Shown in pieces: positions 25,951 to 34,786 of a DNA stretch of 64,000 nt. This DNA is from Salipiger abyssi (GTDB lineage Bacteria; Pseudomonadota; Alphaproteobacteria; Rhodobacterales; Rhodobacteraceae), in contig NZ_JAEKIS010000008.1 in NCBI RefSeq assembly GCF_017311415.1, positions 156,632-220,631 on the forward strand, given 5' to 3'. Position 1 is the stretch's first letter. The number at the start of each line of letters is the position of its first letter. Below the pieces are notes generated by a model. The model had not been told where the DNA came from. It searched no databases and saw only the letters and a program-made list of their open reading frames with translations. Position numbers and translations under genes: made by a program.

Positions 25951-26988
25951 TCATCCGATGCTGTCGAGACGTTTTCGCCAGTCCGTCTCGACCCCGGGGT
26001 TTCTGGTGTAGAGCGGCAGATCCCCCGTCATCAGCCGGGTGGCGTTGTCCACCAGCACCTCGGGCATGACCGTGTAGAGGTCGATCGTGTGGCCGAGGAT
26101 ATGCGGCGTCAGGATCACCCGGTCGAGCGAGCGCAGCGGATGGTCCATCGGCAGGGGCTCGGTCTCGGTCACGTCGAGACCCGCCCCCGCGAGATGGCCG
26201 TCACGCATCACCCGCACCAGCGCGTCCTCATCGATGAGCCCACCGCGCGAGGTGTTCACCAGGATCGCGTCGGATTTCATCTTCCGCAGCTCCGCCTCGC
26301 CCAGCATGCCTTTGGTCTCGGCGTTCAGCGGCACATGCAGGCTGATCACATCGGCCTTTTCCAGCAGCTCGTCGCGGCCCACCAGACGCACGCCCGCAGG
26401 CGCCGTTTCCGGCGTCAGGAACGGGTCGTGCACCAGAATCTCCGCCGGCTCCCAGGCCGCCAGGCGCGCGATCACCCCGCCGCCGATCCGGCCCGAGCCG
26501 ATGAGCCCCACCGTCCGGCCGCGCAGCATCCGCCCGTACATCACCTGCGGGCGCGGCGCGTTCTCGCGCAGCAGACGCTCGGATTCATGCAGCCGGTAAA
26601 GCAGCACGAGCATCAGCATCACCGTCGCCTCGGACATCGCCAGAAAGTTTTCCGGCGTCGCCCCGTTGGCCACCAGAAGCCCGCGTGCGGCGCAGGCCTC
26701 CAGATCGACCGCATCCACCCCGATGGTCGGGAAGACCACCGCGCGCAGCCGCGGCGAGGCGTCGAGATCCGCCTCGCTGAGCCGCGACCGCGAGCTTGCC
26801 ACGATCAGGTCGACATCGGTGAGGAGCGCGGCGCGCTCCTCCTCCGACAGTCTGCGCGGCACGCCGGGCACCACCTCTGGCCCCCGGATCACCTCCCAGC
26901 CTTTTTCCGTGAGCATGCCGGAGGCGCTGTCGAGCACATCCGAAAGCACCGGATCCTGGGCGATATAGATCTTCGGCGCCATGGTCAT
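25951..26988 (-). CDS. D-isomer-specific 2-hydroxyacid dehydrogenase
   Basis: 345 residues. Rossmann motif GLIGSGRIGGGVIARL, then catalytic residues in order: Arg in LVNTSRGGLID, Glu in GLDVTETEP and His in LTPHILGHT. It interconverts a 2-oxo acid and a D-2-hydroxy acid with NAD(P)H in the cytoplasm. The ATG overlaps the ThDP enzyme stop by 4 nt. Last gene of the eight-gene hyu-TRAP operon. Similar folds include phosphoglycerate and hydroxypyruvate reductases; substrate unknown. Confidence 0.88.
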   Translation of the reverse strand: MTMAPKIYIAQDPVLSDVLDSASGMLTEKGWEVIRGPEVVPGVPRRLSEEERAALLTDVDLIVASSRSRLSEADLDASPRLRAVVFPTIGVDAVDLEACAARGLLVANGATPENFLAMSEATVMLMLVLLYRLHESERLLRENAPRPQVMYGRMLRGRTVGLIGSGRIGGGVIARLAAWEPAEILVHDPFLTPETAPAGVRLVGRDELLEKADVISLHVPLNAETKGMLGEAELRKMKSDAILVNTSRGGLIDEDALVRVMRDGHLAGAGLDVTETEPLPMDHPLRSLDRVILTPHILGHTIDLYTVMPEVLVDNATRLMTGDLPLYTRNPGVETDWRKRLDSIG

Positions 26989-28754
26989 TCGCTCCGCGTC
27001 AGGCCGGCGACCATGTTGGGGTTGTAGCCAGGCTGGACACGGGCGTCGATCACCACGCTCTTGCCCTCCTGCACCATGGCGATGCCCTTGCGCACCGCCT
27101 CGACCAGCTCGCCCGCCGTCGTGACCGGGCCGATGCCTTCGCAGCCCTGCGCGCGCGCAACGCCTGCGATGTCGATATCCGGATCGCCGATGCGCTGGCC
27201 GATCCACTTGTTCTCGACCGGGCGGTTGCGCGCCACCGCGACGCGCTCCTGATGCACCTCGTCATTGTAGAAGGAGCGGTTGTTCGACACCACCGCCAGG
27301 AACGGCGTGCCGTAATGCGCCGCCGTCCAGAAGGCCGAGGCCGCCATCATGAAGTCGCCATCGCCGAGCACCGCCACCGGCAGCCGGTCGCTGTCCTTCA
27401 GTGCCAGCGCGGCCCCGATCAGCATGCCCGGACCCGAGCCGATCCCGGCGCCGCCATCGGAGCCCAGGAAGTCGAGCGGGTGGCGGAAATGCCAGCTCTC
27501 GCCGGCCCAGCCCAGCGGCAGCCGCACCATCGAGGCGCAGACCCCGTCCAGACCCTCGCCGAGCGCGCCGGCCAGCGTCATGATGTCGAGCGGCGTATCG
27601 GCGGGCGGCGCGTCGAGCGCCGGCTTCACCGGCAGATCCTCGGGCAGCGTGCCCGCGCCCACGCCGAGCGCGTCGGCAAGCGCATGCACCGCCGCGTCCG
27701 GCGTGCTGGCAAGGTGCAGGTCGAGCGCCGGCAGCGCCTGATGCTCCATGCCCCAGCCATTGTGCAGCTGATAGTCGATGGAGGCCTGAATGACCTTGGC
27801 CTTGATCTCGCCGCCGAGCTTCAGCGTGCCGGCCACGTCGAGCCAGTCGAGACTGAGGATCACATCGGCGCGGCGCAGCACCTCGCCCGCCGCGTCGTCG
27901 ATGAAGAAGGCCGGTTTGCCGCGATGTTGCGGGTGGTCGGTCGGGAAGGAGGCGCCGATACGGATATCGGTCAGCACCTCGGCCCCGAGCGCCTCGGCCA
28001 GCGCCACGCGCCGCGCCCAGTCCGCCGGATCGCGCGACACGCGGCCCGCCAGGATCACCGGGGTCTTGGCGCCCTTCAGCAGCTCGGCAGCCTGCGCCAC
28101 GCCCGTGGCCGAGGGATCGGCGGGCATCGGCGGCTGGTAGCGGGCGTAATCGGGCAGCGCCGGCACGCTCTCATGCTGCTTTTCCTGGATCGACACGTCG
28201 AAATTCACATAGGTCGGCCCGAAGGGCGCGGTGCGCGCGATCACATCGGCGCGCAGCATGGATTCGATCGCCGCGCCCATCGAGGCGGGCTGGTCGTCCC
28301 ATTTCACGTAATTGCGGATCATCGACGCCTGATCGCGGCAGGTGTGCAGCCAGTCGATCCAGGGCCGCCGCATCGCCGCATCCACCGGGCCGGTCGCGCC
28401 ATAGATCAGCACCGGCACCCGGTCGCACCAGGCGTTGAAGATCGCCATGGTGCCGTGCATGAGACCTACATTGCTGTGCAGGATCACCGCCAGCGGCTCG
28501 CCCGTCACCTTGGCATAGCCGTGGGCGATGGCCACCGCATGTTCCTCGTGCAGGCAGAGCAGCATCTGCGGATCGTGGTTGCCGAGCTTGTTGACCAGGC
28601 TGTCATGCAGCCCGCGAAAGCTCGACCCCGGGTTCAGCGCAACGTATTTCACGCCAAGGCCTCGCAGCACTTCCGCGAAGATATCGCTGCCCCAGACCCC
28701 GTTATCCTCCGACGGGAGCGGCGTTTCCACGCGCTGTGGTGTCAGATCGTTCAT
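26985..28754 (-). CDS. Thiamine diphosphate-dependent enzyme (acetolactate synthase/benzoylformate decarboxylase-like)
   Basis: 589 residues in three ThDP domains: PYR (about 20-190) with the cofactor-activating glutamate in LCLHEEHAVAIAHGY (near residue 70), a central TPP-M domain, and PP with the GDG...NN motif (GDGDFMMAASAFW to VVSNNRS). The family includes 2-oxo acid decarboxylases, oxalyl-CoA decarboxylase and acetolactate synthase; lack of a small subunit gene argues against the last. Strong AAGGAGA before the ATG. Coupled to the downstream D-hydroxyacid dehydrogenase, so a shared 2-oxo acid intermediate is plausible. Confidence 0.85.
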   Translation of the reverse strand: MNDLTPQRVETPLPSEDNGVWGSDIFAEVLRGLGVKYVALNPGSSFRGLHDSLVNKLGNHDPQMLLCLHEEHAVAIAHGYAKVTGEPLAVILHSNVGLMHGTMAIFNAWCDRVPVLIYGATGPVDAAMRRPWIDWLHTCRDQASMIRNYVKWDDQPASMGAAIESMLRADVIARTAPFGPTYVNFDVSIQEKQHESVPALPDYARYQPPMPADPSATGVAQAAELLKGAKTPVILAGRVSRDPADWARRVALAEALGAEVLTDIRIGASFPTDHPQHRGKPAFFIDDAAGEVLRRADVILSLDWLDVAGTLKLGGEIKAKVIQASIDYQLHNGWGMEHQALPALDLHLASTPDAAVHALADALGVGAGTLPEDLPVKPALDAPPADTPLDIMTLAGALGEGLDGVCASMVRLPLGWAGESWHFRHPLDFLGSDGGAGIGSGPGMLIGAALALKDSDRLPVAVLGDGDFMMAASAFWTAAHYGTPFLAVVSNNRSFYNDEVHQERVAVARNRPVENKWIGQRIGDPDIDIAGVARAQGCEGIGPVTTAGELVEAVRKGIAMVQEGKSVVIDARVQPGYNPNMVAGLTRSE

Positions 28755-28788
28755 ATTGTCTTCTCCTTCATATGTTCCGATTGATGTT

Positions 28789-29553
28789 TCAATGTTGGCT
28801 CAGCAGGCAGCCGAAGCCCTCGGGCCGGTCGGACAGACCGGCGCGGCGCAGCAGATGCCACGCCATGACCTGGTTGCTGGTGATCACGGGTTTGCCGAGG
28901 ATCGCCTCCAGCGGCGCCACGGTCTCAAGCGAGCGGATCGCGGTGCAGCTGAGGAAATACGCCTCTGCCTCGGGGGTCTGCCGCTGGCGGGTCAGATCGT
29001 ACCAGAGCGCCGGATCGGCCTCGGCCATCTCGGCGGTGGTGTTGAGACCCTGGCCAAAGGCATCGGCAACGGCGATGCCGTGGCGGTTGAGAAAGGCAAC
29101 CTCGCTTTCGACGATATGGTCGAGATAGGGCGTGACGAGCACGATGTTGCGCGCCGAAAGCGCCTCCAGCGCCGCGATCACCGCCTCTGACGTCGCCACC
29201 ACATCGCTACCCGACGCGGCACGCGCCCGCGCGAGGATATCCGCCTCGCGTGCGGCGCTCTGGGTCGAGACGGCGGTGCAGTGGAAGCCCACCAGCGCGG
29301 GCGCCACATCGCCGACCAGCGCCGCGGCGCCGTCGATATCGCGCGTCATCGCGTCGAGCTCTTCGGGCGAGCTGCCGGTGAGCCGCAGCCGCGTGACATG
29401 CAACGAGATATCCCGCGGCATCATCGCCGCAAGCTCGCCCTCCGCCACGCGGTTGCCCGAGGGCATGATGATGCCGAACCGGGCACGCGCGCCAAACCGG
29501 ACCCGGCCCGAGGCCAGATCCGGTGCAGCACTGTTTGTCGTCTCTGTCGCCAT
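28789..29553 (-). CDS. Asp/Glu racemase superfamily protein (maleate isomerase/arylmalonate decarboxylase-like)
   Basis: 254 residues. Seen: FGIIMPSGNRVAEGELAAMM at the N-terminus, first cysteine in GFHCTAVS, and second cysteine in FLSCTAIRS, the two-cysteine layout of maleate cis-trans isomerase and relatives (arylmalonate decarboxylase has one). Role: cysteine-based isomerisation, racemisation or decarboxylation of a dicarboxylate-like substrate. I chose the ATG at 29553, with GGA upstream; an ATG at 29565 is possible. Preceded by a strong hairpin (29580-29619). In an operon with HyuAB-type enzymes, a racemase for a ring-opened product is also possible. Confidence 0.75.
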   Translation of the reverse strand: MATETTNSAAPDLASGRVRFGARARFGIIMPSGNRVAEGELAAMMPRDISLHVTRLRLTGSSPEELDAMTRDIDGAAALVGDVAPALVGFHCTAVSTQSAAREADILARARAASGSDVVATSEAVIAALEALSARNIVLVTPYLDHIVESEVAFLNRHGIAVADAFGQGLNTTAEMAEADPALWYDLTRQRQTPEAEAYFLSCTAIRSLETVAPLEAILGKPVITSNQVMAWHLLRRAGLSDRPEGFGCLLSQH

Positions 29554-29579
29554 GTGGCTTTCCATCCAAAGTTGACGGA

Positions 29580-29619
29580 GCCCCCGCCCGCGCAATGGGA
29601 GAAAGGCGCGGACGGGGGC
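29580..29619 (-). repeat. Stable intercistronic hairpin between the TRAP receptor and racemase genes
   Basis: Arms GCCCCCGCCCGCGC and GCGCGGACGGGGGC pair over 14 positions with one mismatch and a 12-nt loop. On the minus strand there is no T-run after it, so it is more likely an mRNA-stabilising or partial-termination stem than a full terminator. Such stems often raise the level of an upstream binding-protein transcript relative to downstream enzyme genes. Confidence 0.55.
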
Positions 29620-29693
29620 GTTTCGGGCCCGGGTTGCGGCGCGGAGGAGGCGCCCGCCCTGAGAGGGTGGGAGAGACCGCGGGCCCGTTTTGG

Positions 29694-30809
29694 TTATTGA
29701 CCGAGCTTCGAGAACACCTCGCGCTCGAGCAGTTCGGCAAAGGCCTCCGGATCGCCCTCGACATCCGCGACGAGCCCCTTCCAGCGCTCCAGCGTCTCGA
29801 TATGCTGGCGCACGATCGCCTCGGCATCGGCCGATCCGCCAAGCTTGACGATATCGGCGGCCACCGCGTCGAGTTCGCGCGAGCGGAAATCCTCCATCGC
29901 CTCGTTGTAGGCGTCATCTGGTTGCCAGAAGACGATGCCCTTCTCCTCACCGGCGGTGCGGGCCGAGGCCTCCTGATCGGCATAGGTCTTGGTGATCTGC
30001 GCGATCCGGCCCGGGATCTTCGACAGCAGCGCCTCGCGGTTCGCCGGGTCGAGCCTGTCGACCGAGCCCTTGTTGAAGACGAATTCGCCAAGCCCGTGAT
30101 AACTGCCGATGGGCTGATCGACGATGCTGCGCACGGAGTCGATCAGCCCCAGCGTCTCCAGCCAGGCGAGGTTGCCGACGGCGCAATCGACCTGCCCCTG
30201 TTGCAGCGCCGGACCGACCTCGCTCGCCGGCAACGACACCGGCACGGCACCCAGCGCGTTGATCAGCCGGACCGCAAAACCGCCGGTGACGCGGATCTTG
30301 CGCCCCGACAGATCGGAGAACTGTTCGATGGGCTCGGCGCACATGAGATACCAGGGCGAGGCCGCGTGCCCGCCCAGCCAGACCGCATTCTGATGCTCCA
30401 GATCGGCGATGCATTCGGCGCAGTTCAGCATCATGGTCTCGTTGGTCGCGCCGGCGGCGGCCCAGAAGTTATCCGCGAAGGGCAGCAGCTCGGGCAGCAT
30501 CGCCACATGCGGGATCTCGCTGGAATTCAGCGTGGGAACGATGAAACCGCCATCGACCACCCCGTCGCGGATACCGCCCAGCGTGGCATTGCCGCCAAGC
30601 ATCTGGCCGCCGACAAAGACCTGCGCCGAAAGATCGCCGCCGGTGGTCTCCGACAGATCTTCGAAAAACGCCTGCGCCTCGACCGCCTCGATCGCCAGCG
30701 GCGGCATGAAAGTGTTGTACATCAGCCGGTCCGCGCTGGCGGCGCTGGCCATGCCGACAATCGCGGTGCCGGCGAAAAGCCCTATCAGTTTTTGCAGTCT
30801 CTTCTGCAT
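29694..30809 (-). CDS. TRAP transporter substrate-binding protein (DctP type)
   Basis: 371 residues. An N-terminal signal peptide (KRLQKLIGLFAGTAIVGMAS, cleavage near SAASA-DRL) precedes a DctP domain; conserved TRAP elements include GRKIRVTGGF with the ligand-carboxylate arginine and VDCAVGNLAWLETLG. Periplasmic receptor for the DctQM pair encoded immediately upstream. Start ATG follows GGAGGAG by 8 nt. Ligand: some organic acid, not determined. Confidence 0.88.
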   Translation of the reverse strand: MQKRLQKLIGLFAGTAIVGMASAASADRLMYNTFMPPLAIEAVEAQAFFEDLSETTGGDLSAQVFVGGQMLGGNATLGGIRDGVVDGGFIVPTLNSSEIPHVAMLPELLPFADNFWAAAGATNETMMLNCAECIADLEHQNAVWLGGHAASPWYLMCAEPIEQFSDLSGRKIRVTGGFAVRLINALGAVPVSLPASEVGPALQQGQVDCAVGNLAWLETLGLIDSVRSIVDQPIGSYHGLGEFVFNKGSVDRLDPANREALLSKIPGRIAQITKTYADQEASARTAGEEKGIVFWQPDDAYNEAMEDFRSRELDAVAADIVKLGGSADAEAIVRQHIETLERWKGLVADVEGDPEAFAELLEREVFSKLGQ

Positions 30810-30852
30810 TTTCGTTTCTCCTCCCTAAATCCGGCCGTTCGTCCGGCCGCTC

Positions 30853-32163
30853 CTAAAGTCCCATAACTCTTGGCAAAAACAGCGTTATCTCGGGGAATGC
30901 GATCAGCAGACCGATCACCGCGAGATCCACCACCAGGAACCACAACACCCCCCTGAAGATCGTCGTGAGCGGCACGTCAGACCCCACGAGCGATTTCACG
31001 GCAAACACGTTCAGCCCGACCGGCGGCGACATCAGGCCGATCTCGACGAATTTCACGATCAGCACGCCCATCAGCGTCAGGTCGAGCCCGACCGTCTTGA
31101 AGATCGGCAGCATGATCGGCAGCGTCAGGAACAGCAGGCCGAGCGGGTCGAGAAACATCCCCAGCACCAGAAAGCAGGCGCCGGAGATCAGGATCACCGC
31201 GAGCGGCGAGATGTTCGCTTCCGCCATGAACTGCGCCAGGAACATCGGCAGCCCAGAGAAGGCCAGGAACCGCGTCAGCAACACCGCGCCGAGCACGATG
31301 AAGAACAGCGTCGCGGTGCCGACAAGCGCGTCCCAGAAGCTGGCCTTGATCACCGGCCAGGACAGCGTGCCATTGGCGAGCGCAATCACGAAGGTCAGCG
31401 CCGCGCCGAACGCGCCTGCCTCGGTGGCGGTGACGATGCCGCTATAGATGCCGCCGATCACCCCCAGCACCAGCACCGGCAGCGGCCAGATGCCCGCCAT
31501 GGCGCGGAACTTGGCGCTCCAGCTTGTGCGCTCGCTGTCGCGCGGGGCCACATGCGGTTGCAGCTTGGCGCGCAGGATGATCATCAGCGCAAAGGCCAGC
31601 GCCGAGATCAGACCGGGAATGATACCGGCCACAAAGAGCTTGATGATTGAGGTCTGCGCGAAAACGCCGATCAGGATCATCAGCACGCTTGGCGGAATGA
31701 GCGAGCCCAGCGTGCCCGCCGAGGCGACCACCCCGGTGGCCAGCCCCATATCGTAGCCGGTCTTCTTCATCTCGGGCAGCGCGATGCGGCCCATGGTCAG
31801 CGTGGTGGCGAGGCTCGACCCCGACGCAGCCGCGAACCCGGCGCAGGCAAAATTCGTCGCCACCGCCACGCCGCCGGGCAGCCAGCCCAGCCAGAGCCGC
31901 GCCGCATCGAACAGCGCCGTGGTCAGGCCCGAGCGGAAGGCCAGCGCGCCCATCAGCAGGAACATCGGGATGGCCGAAAGCTCCCAGCTGGCGGCGGTCT
32001 CGAAGGGGATGAGGCCGAGGATGCTGAAAGCGGCGTTCCAGCTTGTCAGGATCGCGATGCCGACAAAGGCCACGAGCCCGAGCGCCAGCCCGATGGGCAC
32101 CCGCAGGGCGATGAGGAACAGCGCGACCCCCATGCCCCAAAAACCGATGGCAAGCGAACTCAT
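30853..32163 (-). CDS. TRAP transporter large permease (DctM type)
   Basis: 436 residues, about twelve membrane segments with the DctM motifs GSSLATTLTMGRIALPEM and LGSLIPPSVLMILIG. I chose the ATG that overlaps the small permease stop by 4 nt; the longer open frame upstream is the small permease read in another frame. Forms the sodium-coupled channel. Confidence 0.92.
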   Translation of the reverse strand: MSSLAIGFWGMGVALFLIALRVPIGLALGLVAFVGIAILTSWNAAFSILGLIPFETAASWELSAIPMFLLMGALAFRSGLTTALFDAARLWLGWLPGGVAVATNFACAGFAAASGSSLATTLTMGRIALPEMKKTGYDMGLATGVVASAGTLGSLIPPSVLMILIGVFAQTSIIKLFVAGIIPGLISALAFALMIILRAKLQPHVAPRDSERTSWSAKFRAMAGIWPLPVLVLGVIGGIYSGIVTATEAGAFGAALTFVIALANGTLSWPVIKASFWDALVGTATLFFIVLGAVLLTRFLAFSGLPMFLAQFMAEANISPLAVILISGACFLVLGMFLDPLGLLFLTLPIMLPIFKTVGLDLTLMGVLIVKFVEIGLMSPPVGLNVFAVKSLVGSDVPLTTIFRGVLWFLVVDLAVIGLLIAFPEITLFLPRVMGL

Positions 32164-32723
32164 GGCAGCGCCCCCGTCTCGGTTTCTTCGTGGGCAGCTT
32201 GGTCGTGGCGGACAAAGCGCATGATCTGCACGGCAAGCCCGAGCAGCGACACGATCACCACCAGCCCCATAGCCAGCACCGGAATCCACCGCGAGGGCCA
32301 GGTCGGCAGGAAAAAGGCCGAGGTCTGGATCTGCTCGGACACGGCGGTGGCGCGCATCGCCTCGACCCCGATGCGCCAGGCGAGCAACCCGCCATAGACC
32401 GCCATCAGCACAGAGGTCAGACAGTCGAGCAGGATGCGCCAGCGCGAGGACAGCAGATCGCTTACGAGGCTCGCGCTGATATTCTGATCGGTGATCTGCA
32501 CATAGGCGATGGGCAGAAAGATCAGCGTCACCATATAATAGCGCGAAACGATCTCGGTGGTGCCGGAGAGTGGCACGCCGACAACATAGCGGAGCCCGAC
32601 ATCGCTGACCACATGCAGCACCATGAGCGCCATCACCACGCCCGAAAGCGCGACGGCGATCTCGCTGATGCGGATCACGCCCCGGGGCATCCGGCGAAGG
32701 GGGATATGCGAAGAGGCTGCCAT
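32160..32723 (-). CDS. TRAP transporter small permease (DctQ type)
   Basis: 187 residues with four membrane segments (first about residues 20-40, last about 145-168) and the DctQ-like sequence VSRYYMVTLIFLPIAYVQ. The ATG overlaps the HyuB stop (TAATG). Partners the DctM protein. Confidence 0.87.
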   Translation of the reverse strand: MAASSHIPLRRMPRGVIRISEIAVALSGVVMALMVLHVVSDVGLRYVVGVPLSGTTEIVSRYYMVTLIFLPIAYVQITDQNISASLVSDLLSSRWRILLDCLTSVLMAVYGGLLAWRIGVEAMRATAVSEQIQTSAFFLPTWPSRWIPVLAMGLVVIVSLLGLAVQIMRFVRHDQAAHEETETGALP

Positions 32724-34786
32724 TACGATGCCTTCGACATATCCGCCGCGTCCGGCGTGCCGCCCTGCGCCGTGTGGCGCTGCGCGATGCCGGCGGGGAT
32801 CGCCTCGGTCCAGCAACGGTCGATATCCGCCGCCGTCAGGGCGGTGCCGCGTTCGTCCGCAAGACGCTGCGCCGCTTTCCAGAGCCGCCCGCGCATCGAG
32901 GCACGCAGGGGCACCGGCAGGGTAAAGACATGCTCGATCAGCCGTGCCCAGGCCTCTTCGGTCCAGACCGCCTCATAGGCGTCGCGTTCGGGTCCGAAGT
33001 TGAACATGGCGGGCTGCCCCTGTCCGCCCCGCTCCTTCCGCAGCGTTTCGGTGGCGGCACTATCCACCGCGCCGTCTTTCAGCACGACACCATAGGCATC
33101 GCGCGCCGCCTGCTCCGAGATCAGCCCGTTGCGCAGATCGTGCAGCACCATTTCCGGGTCGCGCTCGAAGGGCGAGCCATAGCCGCCACCGCCCGGTGTG
33201 AGCACGCGCAGCACATCGCCGCAATCGACCTGAAGCGAGTCGATCTTGTCGAGCGGCTCGAACTCCGCCGCGCCGGAGCGCCGGATATAGACCGCGGCCT
33301 TTTCGCCGCATTGCCCGCCGAGAACCCCCCAGGGCCGGAACCGGTGCCGTTCCTGACCGCGCGCGGTCACCAGACAGTCATGCTCCAGCACCTCGAATTC
33401 GAACACGATGCCAAGCCCACCGCGATGCTTGCCGGCGCCGCCCGAGTCCGGGCGCAGCGCGTATTTCAGGATGCGCACGCCCGAGACGCTCTCGACGATC
33501 TCGATGGGGCTGTTGCGCAGGTTGGCGATGTCCACCACGTCGCGCGCATTCAGTCCGTCGCCATCCTCGTGCCCGCCGGTGCCGCCCACCATGGGCTCCA
33601 GCACGTTGACCTTGAGCCCGCCCTTGGCGAGATCCGGCTCGGTAAAGACGATAGGGGCGATATAGCCCGCGCCTGCGGCGGGGATCTCGCGCGGCAGCGC
33701 CTGCGCCAGCGCGCCGCGAATGGCGTCCTGCACCCGCACGCCGGTGGTGGTGCGCAGCCCGACCGCCGCCGGCGCCTTGCAGTTCACCACAGAGCCCGGC
33801 TGGGTCACCACGCTGACCGAGCGCATCAGCCCGGCATTCACCGGAATGTCGCGGTCGATGGTCAGCAGCACGAACATGATCGTATAGACCAACCAGGGAT
33901 GTGCCTGCCCGTCCGAAAAGATGTTGAACGCGGTGCGAAGCTGCGAGTCGGTGCCGGTGAAATCGACCTCCATCTCGTCGCCCTTTACGGTGAGCGCGAC
34001 ACAGAACTTGATCGGAATGTCCGAGACCACATCGTCGTCGAGATAATCGGCAAAGCGGTAGGTGCCGTCGGGAATGCCCGCGATCACCGCGCGCGCGCGC
34101 ATCTCGCTGTAGTTCAGCACGTCGCCCATGGCATCGGTGACACCGGCGAGCCCGTATTTCTCCACGCATTCGCCGACCCGCCGGTCGGCCACGCGCAGCG
34201 CGGTCACCATGGCCTTCAGGTCGCCCCAGTTGTCATGCGGCACCCGGCAGTTGCAGAGGATGAGGTTGATCAGCTCCTCGTTCAGCTCGCCCGCCTTGTA
34301 GAGATGCGAGGGCGGAATGCGGATGCCTTCCTGATAGATCTCGTAGCTCGACGGCGAGAGGCTGCCCGCGACGCGGCCGCCGACATCGGTCGAATGCACA
34401 TAGGCATAGGCGAAACAGACCAGCGTGCCGTCGTGAAAGATCGGCGCCAGCAGGCTGATATCGGGCAGGTGCGAGGAAAGCCCCGCGCTGCGATAGGGGT
34501 CGTTGCAGATCAGCACGTCACCCGGCGCGTAGCTGTCGAACGCGCCGATCATCGACGTGAAGTCGAGATTGGCGAACATGGTGATGCCGATGCTGTGCGG
34601 GTAACCGAAGATCTCGCCCTCGGGGGTGACAAGCGCCACGCCGAGATCGGCGGTTTCGTTCACAAAGGCGGTGTGGCCGGTGCGTTGCAGCGCATAGCCC
34701 ATCTCTTCGGCGATGGAGCGGAAGCGCTGGACAAAGATATCGAGCTGGGCGGAATCGGTGCGCAGGGCGGAGAGTTTCTCGGTCAC
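32723..34786 (-). CDS. Hydantoinase B/oxoprolinase-family subunit
   Basis: 687 residues of the HyuB family: begins with FVQRFRSIAEEMGYALQRTGHTAFVNE, contains DVLICNDPYRSAGLSSHLPD and SGGAGKHRGGLGIVFEFEV, and ends with a C-terminal extension that has PGGGGYGSPFERDP. It acts with a HyuA partner in ATP-dependent ring opening (N-methylhydantoin, 5-oxoproline) or carboxylation (acetone, acetophenone). It overlaps hyuA by 4 nt. The length exceeds the usual 520-600 residues because of the C-terminal tail. Confidence 0.9.
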   Translation of the reverse strand: MTEKLSALRTDSAQLDIFVQRFRSIAEEMGYALQRTGHTAFVNETADLGVALVTPEGEIFGYPHSIGITMFANLDFTSMIGAFDSYAPGDVLICNDPYRSAGLSSHLPDISLLAPIFHDGTLVCFAYAYVHSTDVGGRVAGSLSPSSYEIYQEGIRIPPSHLYKAGELNEELINLILCNCRVPHDNWGDLKAMVTALRVADRRVGECVEKYGLAGVTDAMGDVLNYSEMRARAVIAGIPDGTYRFADYLDDDVVSDIPIKFCVALTVKGDEMEVDFTGTDSQLRTAFNIFSDGQAHPWLVYTIMFVLLTIDRDIPVNAGLMRSVSVVTQPGSVVNCKAPAAVGLRTTTGVRVQDAIRGALAQALPREIPAAGAGYIAPIVFTEPDLAKGGLKVNVLEPMVGGTGGHEDGDGLNARDVVDIANLRNSPIEIVESVSGVRILKYALRPDSGGAGKHRGGLGIVFEFEVLEHDCLVTARGQERHRFRPWGVLGGQCGEKAAVYIRRSGAAEFEPLDKIDSLQVDCGDVLRVLTPGGGGYGSPFERDPEMVLHDLRNGLISEQAARDAYGVVLKDGAVDSAATETLRKERGGQGQPAMFNFGPERDAYEAVWTEEAWARLIEHVFTLPVPLRASMRGRLWKAAQRLADERGTALTAADIDRCWTEAIPAGIAQRHTAQGGTPDAADMSKAS

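Noticed and set aside
26985..28754. Acetolactate synthase large subunit (ilvB/ilvI)
   Set aside because: There is no regulatory small-subunit gene beside it and the context is catabolic; the general ThDP family call is safer.
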